Assembly: GCA_949289845.1 (NCBI GenBank)
Contig: CASEPN010000004.1
Location: 1-64,000 of the forward strand
Source of the DNA: an uncultured Bacillota bacterium
Lineage (GTDB): Bacteria > Bacillota_I > Bacilli_A > RFN20 > CAG-826
Reading direction: 5' to 3'
DNA: 64,000 nt
Under the pieces are notes generated by a model. It saw only the letters and a list, made by a program, of their open reading frames with translations, was not told the origin of the DNA and ran no database searches. Positions 8,673 through 16,672 of this stretch are shown here, in pieces. Position 1 is the stretch's first letter; each line of letters starts with the position of its first letter. Position numbers and translations under genes: made by a program.

Positions 8673-9996
8673 GTCTTTGACGGAAAAGTTCCAGCGGGTC
8701 TTCAAGAAGATGCGGGGGGAGAGCACCCTCAGCGAGAAGAACATCGAAGGGGCGCTGGGGGAGATCCGGGTCGCCCTCCTGGAAAGCGACGTCAACTACA
8801 AGGTCGTGAAGGAGTTCCTCCAGCATGTGCGCGAGAAAGCGCTCGGGCAGGAGGTCCTCCTTAAGGTCAATCCGAGCGAGATGCTCGTCAAGATATGCCA
8901 CGACGAGCTCCTCGCGCTCCTTGGCTCCGGGGAGACCGCCCTGAAGCGCGGGAAGCCCCTCACGACCATCCTTCTCGTCGGCCTCCAGGGCTCGGGCAAG
9001 ACCACCACCGCGGGTAAGCTAGCCCTCCGCCTGAAGGAGAAGGAAGGGAGGAAGCCTCTCCTCGCCGGGCTTGACGTCTATCGCCCCGCGGCCATCGACC
9101 AGCTTCGGGAAATCGCTTCGAAGATCGACGTCCCCTTCTTCAGCCTCGGGACGAAGGCGGATCCCGTGGACATCGCCCTCAAGGCGCGGGAGGAGGCGCT
9201 AAGCCTGGGCAGGGACACTCTCATCCTCGACACCGCGGGACGGCTTCAGATTGACGAGCCCTTGATGGAGGAGCTCCGGAACATCATCCAGAAGGTCCAT
9301 CCGGAGGAGTCCCTCCTCCTCGTGGACGCGATGGCGGGCCAGGACGCGGTGAACGTCGCCAAGGCCTTCCATGAGTCCGTTCCTCTCACGGGCATCGTGA
9401 TGAGCAAGCTGGACGGCGATGCGAAGGGAGGCGCGGCCCTTTCGATCAAGCACATGTCCGGCCTTCCCATCAAGTTCGCCGGCGTGGGCGAGAAGCTCGA
9501 GGACCTCGAGGAGTTCCATCCCGACCGCATGGCCGACCGCATCCTCGGGATGGGGGACGTCGTGAGCCTCGTGGAGAAGGCCCAGGAGGTCATTTCCGAG
9601 AAGGAGGCCGCCCGCGCGGGGAGGAAGATGCTCGAGGGGGAGTTCACTCTCGAGGACATGATCGACCAGATGAAGATGGTCCGCCGGATCGGCTCCCTAG
9701 GGGCGATCGCGAAGATGATCCCGGGCATGCCTTCCCTCACGGACGAGCAGAAGGAGAGGGCTGAGCGCGAGATGAAGATCTTCGAGGTCGTCGTCTCCTC
9801 GATGACTCCTTATGAGAGAAGGCATCCGGAATGCCTCAAGAACTCCAGGAAGCAGCGCATCGCCCGCGGGTCCGGCACCACGCAGGCGGACGTGAACCGC
9901 GTGCTCCGCAAGTACGAGCAGAGCCGTGATATGATGAAGAAAATGAAGGGTCTCAAGGGCGGGCGCGGCCTTCCCCCGGGATTCCGCGGTTTCTAG
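8662..9996 (+). CDS. ffh: Signal recognition particle protein Ffh
   Basis: Ffh binds the SRP RNA and signal sequences and targets membrane and secreted proteins through FtsY. The 444-residue protein has the N domain (SLTEKFQRVFKKMRGES), the G domain (GLQGSGKTTTAGKLALRLK near 105, DTAGRLQIDEPLMEEL, SKLDGDAKGG) and a Met-rich M domain from about 320 with the RNA-binding RRHPECLKNSRKQRIARGSG. It ends in KKMKGLKGGRG. The start MAFESL was chosen because it matches the family N-terminus and overlaps ylxM. The SRP RNA gene was not found in the window. Confidence 0.96.
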   Translation: MAFESLTEKFQRVFKKMRGESTLSEKNIEGALGEIRVALLESDVNYKVVKEFLQHVREKALGQEVLLKVNPSEMLVKICHDELLALLGSGETALKRGKPLTTILLVGLQGSGKTTTAGKLALRLKEKEGRKPLLAGLDVYRPAAIDQLREIASKIDVPFFSLGTKADPVDIALKAREEALSLGRDTLILDTAGRLQIDEPLMEELRNIIQKVHPEESLLLVDAMAGQDAVNVAKAFHESVPLTGIVMSKLDGDAKGGAALSIKHMSGLPIKFAGVGEKLEDLEEFHPDRMADRILGMGDVVSLVEKAQEVISEKEAARAGRKMLEGEFTLEDMIDQMKMVRRIGSLGAIAKMIPGMPSLTDEQKERAEREMKIFEVVVSSMTPYERRHPECLKNSRKQRIARGSGTTQADVNRVLRKYEQSRDMMKKMKGLKGGRGLPPGFRGF

Positions 9997-10005
9997 GAGG
10001 TAGGA

Positions 10006-10890
10006 ATGGCATCCATCAAGGACAGGCTCGTCGCCTGGCATAGGCGGCGGGGCACGAAGAAGGTCGACGACGCGCGCGATCGGAACATCAAGGACGTTGA
10101 CGGGGTCGAGAGCCTCGAGTTCCCTTATGGCCCCGGAAAAGGGAAGTACTGGCGGCTGGACGTCCATCGCCCGGCGGAAAGGAAGGATCCTCTTCCCGCG
10201 ATCCTGGTTGTCCACGGGGGAGGCTTCTCCTATGGGACCAAGGAGACGTACCGCCTATACGGCCGCTACCTCGCCAAGCAAGGCTTCGGGGTCGTCGTCT
10301 TCAGCTACCCCCTGGCGCCGGAAGCGCGCTTCCCGACCCAGCTCCTGGCGGTGGACAAGGCGATGGAATGGCTCAAGAACAATGGGGAGCGACTTGGAAT
10401 ATCCTTGGAAAAGCCCCTTCTTTTTGGGGATTCCGCGGGGGGACACCTAGCGTTCCACTATGCCGAGATCTGCGGGAGGGCCGATCTGAGGACCCTCTTC
10501 CACCAGCACTGGGGCACGAACTTCAAGTGCCCTCTTGCGATCGGAGGCCTCGGGCTCAACTGCGCGACCTTCCGGAACCTTTCCGATCCCGAAGACTCCC
10601 TGAACCATTGGCTCGGGACCGCGGGGCGCCTTGGAAAGGAGCTCGATCCCCTCGCCTTCGTCGGGGACTATCTCCCGCCCATGTACCTTCTGACGGGGGA
10701 CGGGGACTTCCTCCTCGGGGAAAACCAGGCGATGCACCGGCTCCTCGACGAGGCGGGCATCCCGCACGGGTATAAGGAATACGTTGGGAAGAACGCCCCT
10801 CTTTCCCATGTGTTCCACTGCAACTTGGCCCTTGAGGAAGCCCTTGAGGCGAACCAGGACGAGATCCAGTATTTGATGAAGAGGCGCTAG
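10006..10890 (+). CDS. alpha/beta hydrolase (HSL-type esterase)
   Basis: A 294-residue serine hydrolase of the hormone-sensitive-lipase type. The oxyanion-hole motif HGGGFSYG is at 70-77 and the nucleophile motif GDSAGGHL has Ser143. Asp in LTGDGDFLL and His near the C-terminus (LSHVFH) are likely triad members. No signal peptide, so it is probably cytoplasmic. A Shine-Dalgarno AGGAGG precedes the start by about 6 nt, and it follows ffh by 9 nt, so it may be co-transcribed although this is not a usual ffh partner. The substrate is unknown; small acyl esters are the family norm. Confidence 0.85.
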   Translation: MASIKDRLVAWHRRRGTKKVDDARDRNIKDVDGVESLEFPYGPGKGKYWRLDVHRPAERKDPLPAILVVHGGGFSYGTKETYRLYGRYLAKQGFGVVVFSYPLAPEARFPTQLLAVDKAMEWLKNNGERLGISLEKPLLFGDSAGGHLAFHYAEICGRADLRTLFHQHWGTNFKCPLAIGGLGLNCATFRNLSDPEDSLNHWLGTAGRLGKELDPLAFVGDYLPPMYLLTGDGDFLLGENQAMHRLLDEAGIPHGYKEYVGKNAPLSHVFHCNLALEEALEANQDEIQYLMKRR

Positions 10891-11675
10891 TCCTCTTCCT
10901 TATGAAGGAAGCGCCGCCCTTTCTCGAGGGCGGCTTTTTCCCATTTTGCCTCCCGGAGGCCGTCGAGCTCCTCGAGGAGCTTCCGGTCTTCCTTCGTGAG
11001 GGGGAGCCGCTCGAAGAGATCCGGCCTCCTTTCCCTCGTGATGCGGAGCTGCTCCCTCCTCCTCCAGAGGCGGATCGCCTCGTGGTTCCCGGAATAGAGG
11101 ATGTCGGGGACCTTCATCCCGCGGTACTCGTAGGGCTCGGTCCACTGGGGATATTCGAGGAGGGGCTCGTTGAAGCTTTCTTCCCCAAGGGACTCGTTCG
11201 CGATCGCCCCGTCGAGGAGGCGGATGACGGAATCGGCGATCGCCATCGAGGGGATCTCGCCTCCCGTGAGGACGAAGTCGCCCATGGAGACTTCCTCGTC
11301 GACGAAGGAGGACACCCTCTCGTCGACTCCCTCGTAGTGGCCGCAGACAAGGATCGCTCCCGCTTCCTTCGATAGCCTCACGGCGTCCTCTTGCGCGAAC
11401 CTTTTGCCCCTCGGGGACATGAGAAGGACGCGGCTTCCCGGGGCCCTCCTCTTCGCCTCCTCTATCGCATCGACGATCGGCTGCGCTTTCTGGATGAGCC
11501 CCGCCCCTCCTCCGATGGAGGGGGTGTCGGTCCTGCCGTAGCGGTCCTTGGTGAAGTCGCGGATCTGGATCGCTTCGAAAGAGGCGACGCCCTTGGCAAG
11601 GGCGCGCTTGATGATGCTCTGGCTCTCGAAGCCCTCGAACATCTCGGGGAACAGGGTGAGGACCTGGATCTTCAT
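10887..11675 (-). CDS. trmD: tRNA (guanine-N1-)-methyltransferase TrmD
   Basis: TrmD methylates G37 of tRNAs reading CNN/UNN-type codons and protects the reading frame. The start MKIQVLTLFPEMFEGF, the Gly-rich IGGGAGL, the knot motif VLTGGEIPSMAIADSVIRLL and the YTEPYEYRGMKVPDILYSGNHE-like C-terminal block (here WTEPYEYRG) are clear. The length of 262 aa is slightly long. It is last in an rpsP-khpA-rimM-trmD operon on the minus strand and overlaps rimM by 4 nt. Its 3' coding end contains a plus-strand terminator and its stop shares CTAG with the esterase stop. Confidence 0.95.
   Translation of the reverse strand: MKIQVLTLFPEMFEGFESQSIIKRALAKGVASFEAIQIRDFTKDRYGRTDTPSIGGGAGLIQKAQPIVDAIEEAKRRAPGSRVLLMSPRGKRFAQEDAVRLSKEAGAILVCGHYEGVDERVSSFVDEEVSMGDFVLTGGEIPSMAIADSVIRLLDGAIANESLGEESFNEPLLEYPQWTEPYEYRGMKVPDILYSGNHEAIRLWRRREQLRITRERRPDLFERLPLTKEDRKLLEELDGLREAKWEKAALEKGRRFLHKEED
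10913..10939 (+). terminator. plus-strand terminator inside antisense trmD
   Basis: GCCGCCCT-TTCTCG-AGGGCGGC followed by TTTTT is an 8-bp perfect stem with a U-tract. It lies 22 nt after the esterase stop and is read by the plus-strand ffh-esterase unit. The same DNA encodes codons near the C-terminus of TrmD on the other strand. Confidence 0.75.
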
Positions 11676-12190
11676 AAAAGCCCCGGGATGACCTGGATGA
11701 CGATCTTCTTGCTCTCGAGATCAAGGTCGAGGACGAACTTCTTGTCGAGGAAAGGGACGGTGAAGCGCCCGCCTTCCTTCTTCTCGACGACGAGGTTGAG
11801 GACGGGGGCGTTCTGCATGGTGTCGACGACCGTCCCGAGGAGATTCCCGTCCTGGTCGAAGCAGGAGAGTCCCTTGAGGTCCTCCAGCCGGTAGTATCCC
11901 TCCGGGACGGGCGCCTCTTCCTTCCGGATGTAGAGAGAAAGCCCGCGGAGAGACTCCGCTTCCTCAGGGGTGCCGATTTCCTCGAAAAGGAAGGTGAGGG
12001 AGTTTCCCGAGGCACGGCAGGAGCGAAGCGTCAGCTCCCTTCCTCCTTCCTTTTCGTCCTCTCTTCTTGCAAGAAGCTTCCTCCCCTTGGTGAAGCGAAG
12101 CTCCGGGAAGCTCGTCAGGGAGCGGGCCTTGACCTCGCCCTTGAGGGCGAAGGGCTTACCGAGCTCGGCGACCTTGATCCACTCGTCCAT
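11672..12190 (-). CDS. rimM: Ribosome maturation factor RimM
   Basis: RimM assists late 30S maturation around S19 and the 3' head of 16S rRNA. The 172-residue protein opens with IKVAELGKPFALKGEVKARS (family: GKIVGTHGLKGEVKV) and has the second PRC-barrel domain with GYYRLEDLKGLSCFDQDGNLLGTV and the LDKKFVLDLDLESKKIVI segment. ATG 12190 is 19 nt after the khpA stop. It overlaps trmD by 4 nt, the classic pairing. Confidence 0.92.
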   Translation of the reverse strand: MDEWIKVAELGKPFALKGEVKARSLTSFPELRFTKGRKLLARREDEKEGGRELTLRSCRASGNSLTFLFEEIGTPEEAESLRGLSLYIRKEEAPVPEGYYRLEDLKGLSCFDQDGNLLGTVVDTMQNAPVLNLVVEKKEGGRFTVPFLDKKFVLDLDLESKKIVIQVIPGLL

Positions 12191-12209
12191 GGAGAAAAAG
12201 AACGCCTTC

Positions 12210-12488
12210 CTAGGCGTTCTCCCCCTCGGCCTCGGAGAAGCTTTCGAACTTCAGGTGGACCCTGGTGTTCGTGTCCTCGGCCTTGGCGGCGATGCGGATG
12301 ACCTCGCGGAGGGCGTTGGCAACGACCCCGCGCTTCCCGATGAGGCGCTTGGTGTCCTCCTCGTCGGCGCAGATGAGGATCGTGAGGTCGCGGTCCGACC
12401 CGGAGGGAATCTCGCGGATGATGATGTCGTCGGGATGCTCGACCATCGGGTCGATCAGGCCGTGGATGGCCTTGACGTAGTCGGCCAT
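12210..12488 (-). CDS. khpA: KhpA-type KH-domain RNA-binding protein
   Basis: This 92-residue protein is a single type-II KH domain. The GxxG-like RNA-binding loop is IGKRGVVANALREVIRIAA and the preceding strand is DLTILICADEEDTKRL. KhpA, with KhpB, binds RNAs and influences cell division and elongation in Firmicutes. The start MADYVKAIHGLIDPM is the family N-terminus; the frame stays open upstream inside rpsP but that extension is not family-like. It lies 2 nt after rpsP. Confidence 0.9.
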   Translation of the reverse strand: MADYVKAIHGLIDPMVEHPDDIIIREIPSGSDRDLTILICADEEDTKRLIGKRGVVANALREVIRIAAKAEDTNTRVHLKFESFSEAEGENA

Positions 12489-12490
12489 CC

Positions 12491-12763
12491 TTAGTTCTTC
12501 TTGGCCTTCGCGGCGTTGAACTTGGCGATGATGCCCTTGGCGGTCAGCATCGCGCGGACGGAGTCGCTGGGGATGGCCCCGTTCTGGAGCCACTTGAGCG
12601 CCTTCTCCTCGTCGATCACGGCCTCCTTGGCGCCCTTGGCGGGGTCGTAGATCCCGATCTGCTCGATGATGCGGCCGTCCCTGGCGGAGCGGCTGTCGCT
12701 GGCGACGATGCGGAAGAAGGGATCCTTGTGGCGTCCGATGCGGGTGAGTCTGAGCTTGACCAT
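12491..12763 (-). CDS. rpsP: 30S ribosomal protein S16
   Basis: Bacterial S16 (bS16), 90 aa, with the characteristic VKLRLTRIGRHKDPFFRIV and SRSARDGRIIEQIGIYDP. It is first in the minus-strand operon. AGGAGA lies about 9 nt upstream of the start on the minus strand. Compared with the usual Bacillota order the whole rpsP-trmD unit is inverted, because rplS and rbgA continue on the plus strand. Confidence 0.96.
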   Translation of the reverse strand: MVKLRLTRIGRHKDPFFRIVASDSRSARDGRIIEQIGIYDPAKGAKEAVIDEEKALKWLQNGAIPSDSVRAMLTAKGIIAKFNAAKAKKN

Positions 12764-12837
12764 GTTGAGTTATCTCCTATGTGCTTTCTACGGAGCGGAA
12801 TATCCCCTTCATGAAATGGTTTGTCAAGTTGATTTGC

Positions 12838-13158
12838 TTGACATCGTTAATGTGAATTGGCCTTTGCCAAAGGAAAGGGGTGGTATATTTCCGGCTAATC
12901 TAACGTCGCATGTTAACTTAGCCGGAAAGTTAGGTCTCAGGTTACTGCGGAGTATTTCGAAGACTTAGCCAGGCACTGGAGTTTTTGGCCCATTTGCGTT
13001 TGCTACCGTCGGCTTCGCTATCTGGCCTAAGGGCGTCCATGTTCGCCCTTGCCCAGGGACACTGGGTGGCGTATATTCCACGAGCACGCGAAAGCGCGCC
13101 GACGGGCTCCGCTGGGCCGACCCCCATGAACCCCGGGAATCATAAGGAGGAAATGACT
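12838..13158 (+). promoter_or_regulatory. rplS upstream region with hairpins (candidate L19 leader)
   Basis: This is the 395-nt gap between the divergent rpsP and rplS starts. It holds a TTGACA at 12838, a TATATT at 12884, and an 11-bp perfect inverted repeat at 12888-12898/12918-12928 with an inner TAAC/GTTA stem. It also holds smaller hairpins GGGCG/CGCCC (13031-13048) and CCCAG/CTGGG (13052-13066), and a second TATATT at 13072. L19 leaders are known in Firmicutes; I cannot match the consensus with certainty. The weak open frame upstream of the rplS start is not judged coding. Confidence 0.45.
12888..12928. repeat. 11-bp perfect inverted repeat upstream of rplS
   Basis: TTTCCGGCTAA at 12888-12898 is mirrored by TTAGCCGGAAA at 12918-12928. 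An internal 4-bp TAAC/GTTA stem (12901-12904/12912-12915) would extend it to a 15-bp hairpin with a 2x2 internal loop. It starts on a TATATT hexamer, so it could be an operator or an RNA element. Confidence 0.8.
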
Positions 13159-13524
13159 ATGGACATGAACTTGGTCGAAAAGGTCACTTCCCGTCAGATT
13201 CGGAACGACATCCCGAACTTCTCGGCCGGCGACACCGTCAGGGTGAGCGTCCGCATCGTCGAGAACAAGAAGGAGCGCATCCAGGCGTTCGAAGGCGTGG
13301 TCATCTCTCGCCAGGGCCACGGAGTGAGCGAGACTTTCACGGTCCGCAAGATCTCCAGCGGCATCGGCGTGGAGAGGATCTGGCCGATCAACGCCCCCTC
13401 GATCGCGAAGATCGAAGTGGTCCGCCACGGCAAGGTCCGTCGCGCGAAGATACACTACCTGCGCAAGCTCTCCGGGAAGGCCGCCCGCATCAAGGAGACG
13501 GAAGCCAAAGCGAGCCGCAAGTAG
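13159..13524 (+). CDS. rplS: 50S ribosomal protein L19
   Basis: bL19 sits at the 30S-50S interface. The 121-residue protein has [52 protein letters not shown] and [20 protein letters not shown], all family hallmarks. AAGGAGG at 13144-13150 is 8 nt before ATG 13159; the in-frame ATG at 13153 is too close to it. rplS is normally downstream of trmD on the same strand, but here it is divergent from the rpsP-trmD operon. Confidence 0.96.
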   Translation: MDMNLVEKVTSRQIRNDIPNFSAGDTVRVSVRIVENKKERIQAFEGVVISRQGHGVSETFTVRKISSGIGVERIWPINAPSIAKIEVVRHGKVRRAKIHYLRKLSGKAARIKETEAKASRK

Positions 13525-13541
13525 GCTGCTAGCTCGACGAG

Positions 13542-13564
13542 AAGGCGCCGCGAGGCGCCTTTTC
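13542..13564 (+). terminator. terminator after rplS
   Basis: AAGGCGCC-GCGA-GGCGCCTT, an 8-bp perfect stem with a tetraloop and a short T run, 17 nt after the rplS stop. Confidence 0.85.
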
Positions 13565-13604
13565 TAGTTATTGGGCAAATTCCATAATTATTTCTGTAAT
13601 CTGC

Positions 13605-13610
13605 TAGAAT
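13605..13610 (+). promoter_or_regulatory. -10 box of leaderless lipoprotein gene
   Basis: TAGAAT is followed by 6 nt and the GTG start at 13617 in an AT-rich stretch, with no Shine-Dalgarno sequence. Confidence 0.5.
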
Positions 13611-13616
13611 ATTCTT

Positions 13617-14959
13617 GTGAAGCAAGAAATTCGGACAAGATGCCGCTTTGCTTTTAGGCTTCCTGCCCTTCTCGCCGTTTCCCTTGCCATGGGAGGCCTT
13701 GCCTTCGCCTCGTGCGATAGTTCCGAGCCCAGGAACGTGCTCGGTGGCATGGACCCCTTCGAGACGGGGGAGGCGCCCTCCCTGGCGATCAGGGAAAGAG
13801 GGACGCTTGATGAAGCCGAGTCGAGCAAGGGGCTTCCCGGCTCCTATGTCCCGGGCGAGAACGATTCCTGGGAGAGGGCCACTCCGCTCAATGAGATGCG
13901 GATGGGCGGGATTCTTTCTCTTTCCGGCACCCTTGAGGCCGGGCTTTCTCTGAAAGGGGACGGGAACGGGTCGACGTGGGCCGACGAGGACTGGTATCTA
14001 CTTCATGTCCAATGCCATGGGGAAGTCTCTTGGGGGATCGATGGCGAAGGCCTCTACGCGGCGGGCTGGTTCCTTCCTGCCTCTGCGAGCTCGCCGCAAG
14101 AACTGTCGATCCTTGGCGTCGCATCTCCGGGGGATGCCGGCAAGGCAGATCTCCCTTCCCGGGTTCTTTCTTTCTTTCCGTTCGTGCGAAGGGGAATTTG
14201 GCGGAGGCCAAGGACTATTCCTTGTCCTTCTCTCTCGAGGAGCCTTCTGCTTCCGAGCCACCTTCCCCTGGCGCTTTGGATGCCGAGGAGCAGGGGCTTC
14301 CGCTCCATTTCACCCTTGCCCAGGCGCTCCCGGGCGGGGCTTCCTCTTTCCTTGGGCAGGGATCAGGCTCGATGAATCTTTCCTGGCACCCTTATTGGAG
14401 GGAGCTGGAGAGGGTGGCGCCCGGCGGCTATGTCCCGGCGATGAACATCGACTTCCTTTCCGGGGAAGTGGCAAGGGACCTTGTCGAGATCGCCATGGAC
14501 CTGGAAGGCGTATCCTCGTTTGAGATCGAGGGCGGAATTCTTCGCTACGTGGATTCGGAAGGCTGGGAGGTTCGGCACGACTTCCTTGCCAAGGAGCACG
14601 GGGAGATGATCCTTCGGGCGGCTGCGGCCTTGTTCGGGCGCTCCTCGGACGGAATCGACATGGATCGGTTCAGGATGGCGATGCCTTCTCTTGTCTATGG
14701 GCTCGGGACTGCTAAGGGCTTTGATGGCGTTTCCAACGGGAAATGGGTTCGCCTTTCCCCTTATGTCCTCCTTGAGGATGGCGTGGCTTCCTGGGGGGCC
14801 GGGGCGCTCGCCGATGGCATGGCAAGAATTAGCGATGGATGTTTCACGGACGGGCAGCGGACCGCTTATCCGGACGACTACCCGCTTGGTGAGGGAGCCA
14901 TTGCGGATGAAGGAACGGCAGGCTCAACCTACGTTCCTTTCGCCGCTTTCCCTGGCTAG
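13617..14959 (+). pseudogene. putative lipoprotein gene, frameshifted at a TTCT repeat
   Basis: Two overlapping frames together make one protein of about 448 aa. Frame one starts at GTG 13617 with a signal peptide (RLPALLAVSLAMGGLAFA) and a Cys33 lipobox-like FASC. Its sense ends near 14164; beyond that it turns Arg/Ser/Pro-rich and stops at 14375. The natural continuation (VRAKGNLAEAKDYSLSFSLE...) is in the next frame, open to 14959. The join falls at three TTCT units plus TTCC (14164-14179). One extra 4-bp unit would restore the frame. The segment ENDSWERATPL...DEDWYLLHV resembles a PPC-type beta domain, an inference. The function is unknown. It could be phase-variable, a decaying gene or an assembly error. 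Confidence 0.65.
14164..14179 (+). repeat. TTCT tetranucleotide repeat
   Basis: Three TTCT units plus a TTCC lie exactly where the reading frame of the lipoprotein gene must change. Gain of one unit (+4) brings the downstream frame into register. Confidence 0.8.
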
Positions 14960-14997
14960 CGCAATCAGGACGGGATGCTCGCCAGCGCTCCTGCGCC

Positions 14998-15003
14998 TAT
15001 AAT
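14998..15003 (+). promoter_or_regulatory. -10 box of leaderless lepB
   Basis: A perfect TATAAT is followed by 8 nt and the lepB ATG. No Shine-Dalgarno sequence lies between. Confidence 0.6.
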
Positions 15004-15011
15004 CCAACCGC

Positions 15012-15806
15012 ATGGAAAGCGGATATGGCGTGCGCAAGGAATCCTTATCTCCTCTTGGGAAGAAGAACGGGCTTTCCTGGAAGAAGAGGGCCCGCGCGAT
15101 CCTGAAGGTCATTCTTTCGGCGCTCATCGCCGTCCTTCTATCGGGGGGCTCGCAGATCCTTTACTGGCGCTACGCCTACGGGACCTTCCTGGTGAACGGG
15201 TCCTCCATGTACCCGACCCTCAACCACGACGCGGAAATGTGGGTGGACGGCAGGCTTTCCCAGATCCCTCCCGCGGATATCGGCGCCTTCGACGGAGGGG
15301 AAGGGACGGAGTATGTCTGCGATTTCGGATTGATGGACGATTCCGAGGACTTCCGTGATTCCCTTGAACGTTTTTCCATAGTTATCACCTACTTTGACGA
15401 GGATTTCCGGAATGGCGAGCTCTCGCCCGGTGCCGCCCCTAAGATCAAGCGGATCGTCGGGCTCCCAGGGGAGACCATCCAGATCGACGCTTCCGGCTCC
15501 TTGTTCGTTGACGGAGAGGAGGTTCCTCAGGACTTCGTCCCCGAATGGGGAGAGGACTATTTCCAGGACCATCTTCACGAGACCGGATCCGTGGCCTCCT
15601 ATGCGCTTGGCGAGGATGAGTACTTCCTCCTGGGCGATAACCGCGCGAAGGGCGCTTCTGACGACAGCAGGTTCGAGGGTCCCGTCTCCTCTTCCTCGCT
15701 GATCGGGAAGGCGATCGCCGTCGTCGGGAAGTGCGTCTATCGCGCCTATGACGGCTCGACGAGCTTCCAGTCCTATCGCTGGCCATGGGAGGTCATGTGC
15801 CTATGA
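15012..15806 (+). CDS. lepB: Signal peptidase I
   Basis: SPase I cleaves signal peptides on the outer face of the membrane. The 264-residue protein has one N-terminal membrane segment (about 30-52), the catalytic Ser65 in VNGSSMYPTL, the general base Lys146 in KIKRIVGLPGE and the C-terminal YFLLGDNR...SDDSR box. The stretch between Ser and Lys is longer than in typical Gram-positive enzymes (about 80 residues, acidic). The start is set by the -10 box 8 nt upstream. It overlaps rbgA by ATGA. In this position many Bacilli also carry a sip gene before rbgA. Confidence 0.93.
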   Translation: MESGYGVRKESLSPLGKKNGLSWKKRARAILKVILSALIAVLLSGGSQILYWRYAYGTFLVNGSSMYPTLNHDAEMWVDGRLSQIPPADIGAFDGGEGTEYVCDFGLMDDSEDFRDSLERFSIVITYFDEDFRNGELSPGAAPKIKRIVGLPGETIQIDASGSLFVDGEEVPQDFVPEWGEDYFQDHLHETGSVASYALGEDEYFLLGDNRAKGASDDSRFEGPVSSSSLIGKAIAVVGKCVYRAYDGSTSFQSYRWPWEVMCL

Positions 15807-16672
15807 GCGCGACTTTCTCCCAAGGCATCCATCATTTCCCGGGCCACATGAAGAAGGCCCTGGATAGGCTTGCCCCTTACGTGAAAGGGGCGGATTTCCT
15901 TGTTGAGATATGTGATGCCAGGGCCCCCTTCAGCACCAGGAACCCTCTTTTCGACACTCTTGCCGGGGCGAAGCCCCGACTCATCGTCTTGTCGAAAGGG
16001 GATCTCGCCGACGAGCCCGTCACCTCCTCATGGGTCGCGTATTTCCGCGGGAAGGGGATCCCGGCTTTCTCCGGGAACCTTGTCGCTGGGAAGATTCTTC
16101 CTCTCCTAAGGGAATGCTCGAAGGGCCTTCTTGAAAGGAAGAGGGAGAAGGAGCGGAGGATCGGGATGAAGCCCCAGGACGCGCGCATCCTCGTCTTCGG
16201 CGTCCCGAACGTCGGGAAGTCGACTTTCATCAACGCCTTGGCGGGAAGAAGGCGGCTCAAGAGCGAGAACCGCCCCGGCGTCACCAGGGCCGAGCAGTGG
16301 CTCCGGATCGAGGGGGGATTCACGTTGCTTGACACCCCGGGGATCCTTCCGATGCGCTACGAGGAGAAGGAGCAGGCGCTTCATCTCGCGCTCCTGGGTT
16401 CCATCCCGGACCGCATCCTGCCGGAAGACCAGCTTTTTCTCGCTTTGATCGGCTTTCTGCGAGAATATTACCCATCTTCTTTAAGGGAACGTTTTGGAAT
16501 CGAAGATATTTCCGGAGTTGCCCCCGAGGACATCGAGTCCGGCGTCGCCCTTCGCCGTGGCCTCCTCGGGATGCACGGGGAGCCGCGCCTTGAGGAAGCG
16601 GGATCGCTTCTCCTCCGGGAGTTCCGGGCCGGGCTTCTTGGCAAGATGAGCCTGGAGCGTCCCTGTGCTTAG
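15803..16672 (+). CDS. rbgA: Ribosome biogenesis GTPase RbgA (YlqF)
   Basis: RbgA is a circularly permuted GTPase needed for late 50S assembly. The 289-residue protein shows the permuted order: HHFPGHMKKAL at the N-terminus, LSKGD (G4) before FGVPNVGKSTFINALAG (G1) and LDTPGIL (G3). ATG 15803 overlaps the lepB stop as ATGA; the upstream GTG/ATG in frame would add six residues inside lepB. It is followed by rnhB with an 8-nt overlap, the conserved Firmicute pair. Confidence 0.94.
   Translation: MSATFSQGIHHFPGHMKKALDRLAPYVKGADFLVEICDARAPFSTRNPLFDTLAGAKPRLIVLSKGDLADEPVTSSWVAYFRGKGIPAFSGNLVAGKILPLLRECSKGLLERKREKERRIGMKPQDARILVFGVPNVGKSTFINALAGRRRLKSENRPGVTRAEQWLRIEGGFTLLDTPGILPMRYEEKEQALHLALLGSIPDRILPEDQLFLALIGFLREYYPSSLRERFGIEDISGVAPEDIESGVALRRGLLGMHGEPRLEEAGSLLLREFRAGLLGKMSLERPCA

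Noticed and set aside
12985-13158. 58-codon in-frame extension of rplS
   Set aside because: L19 has no such N-terminus, and AAGGAGG sits at the family start.
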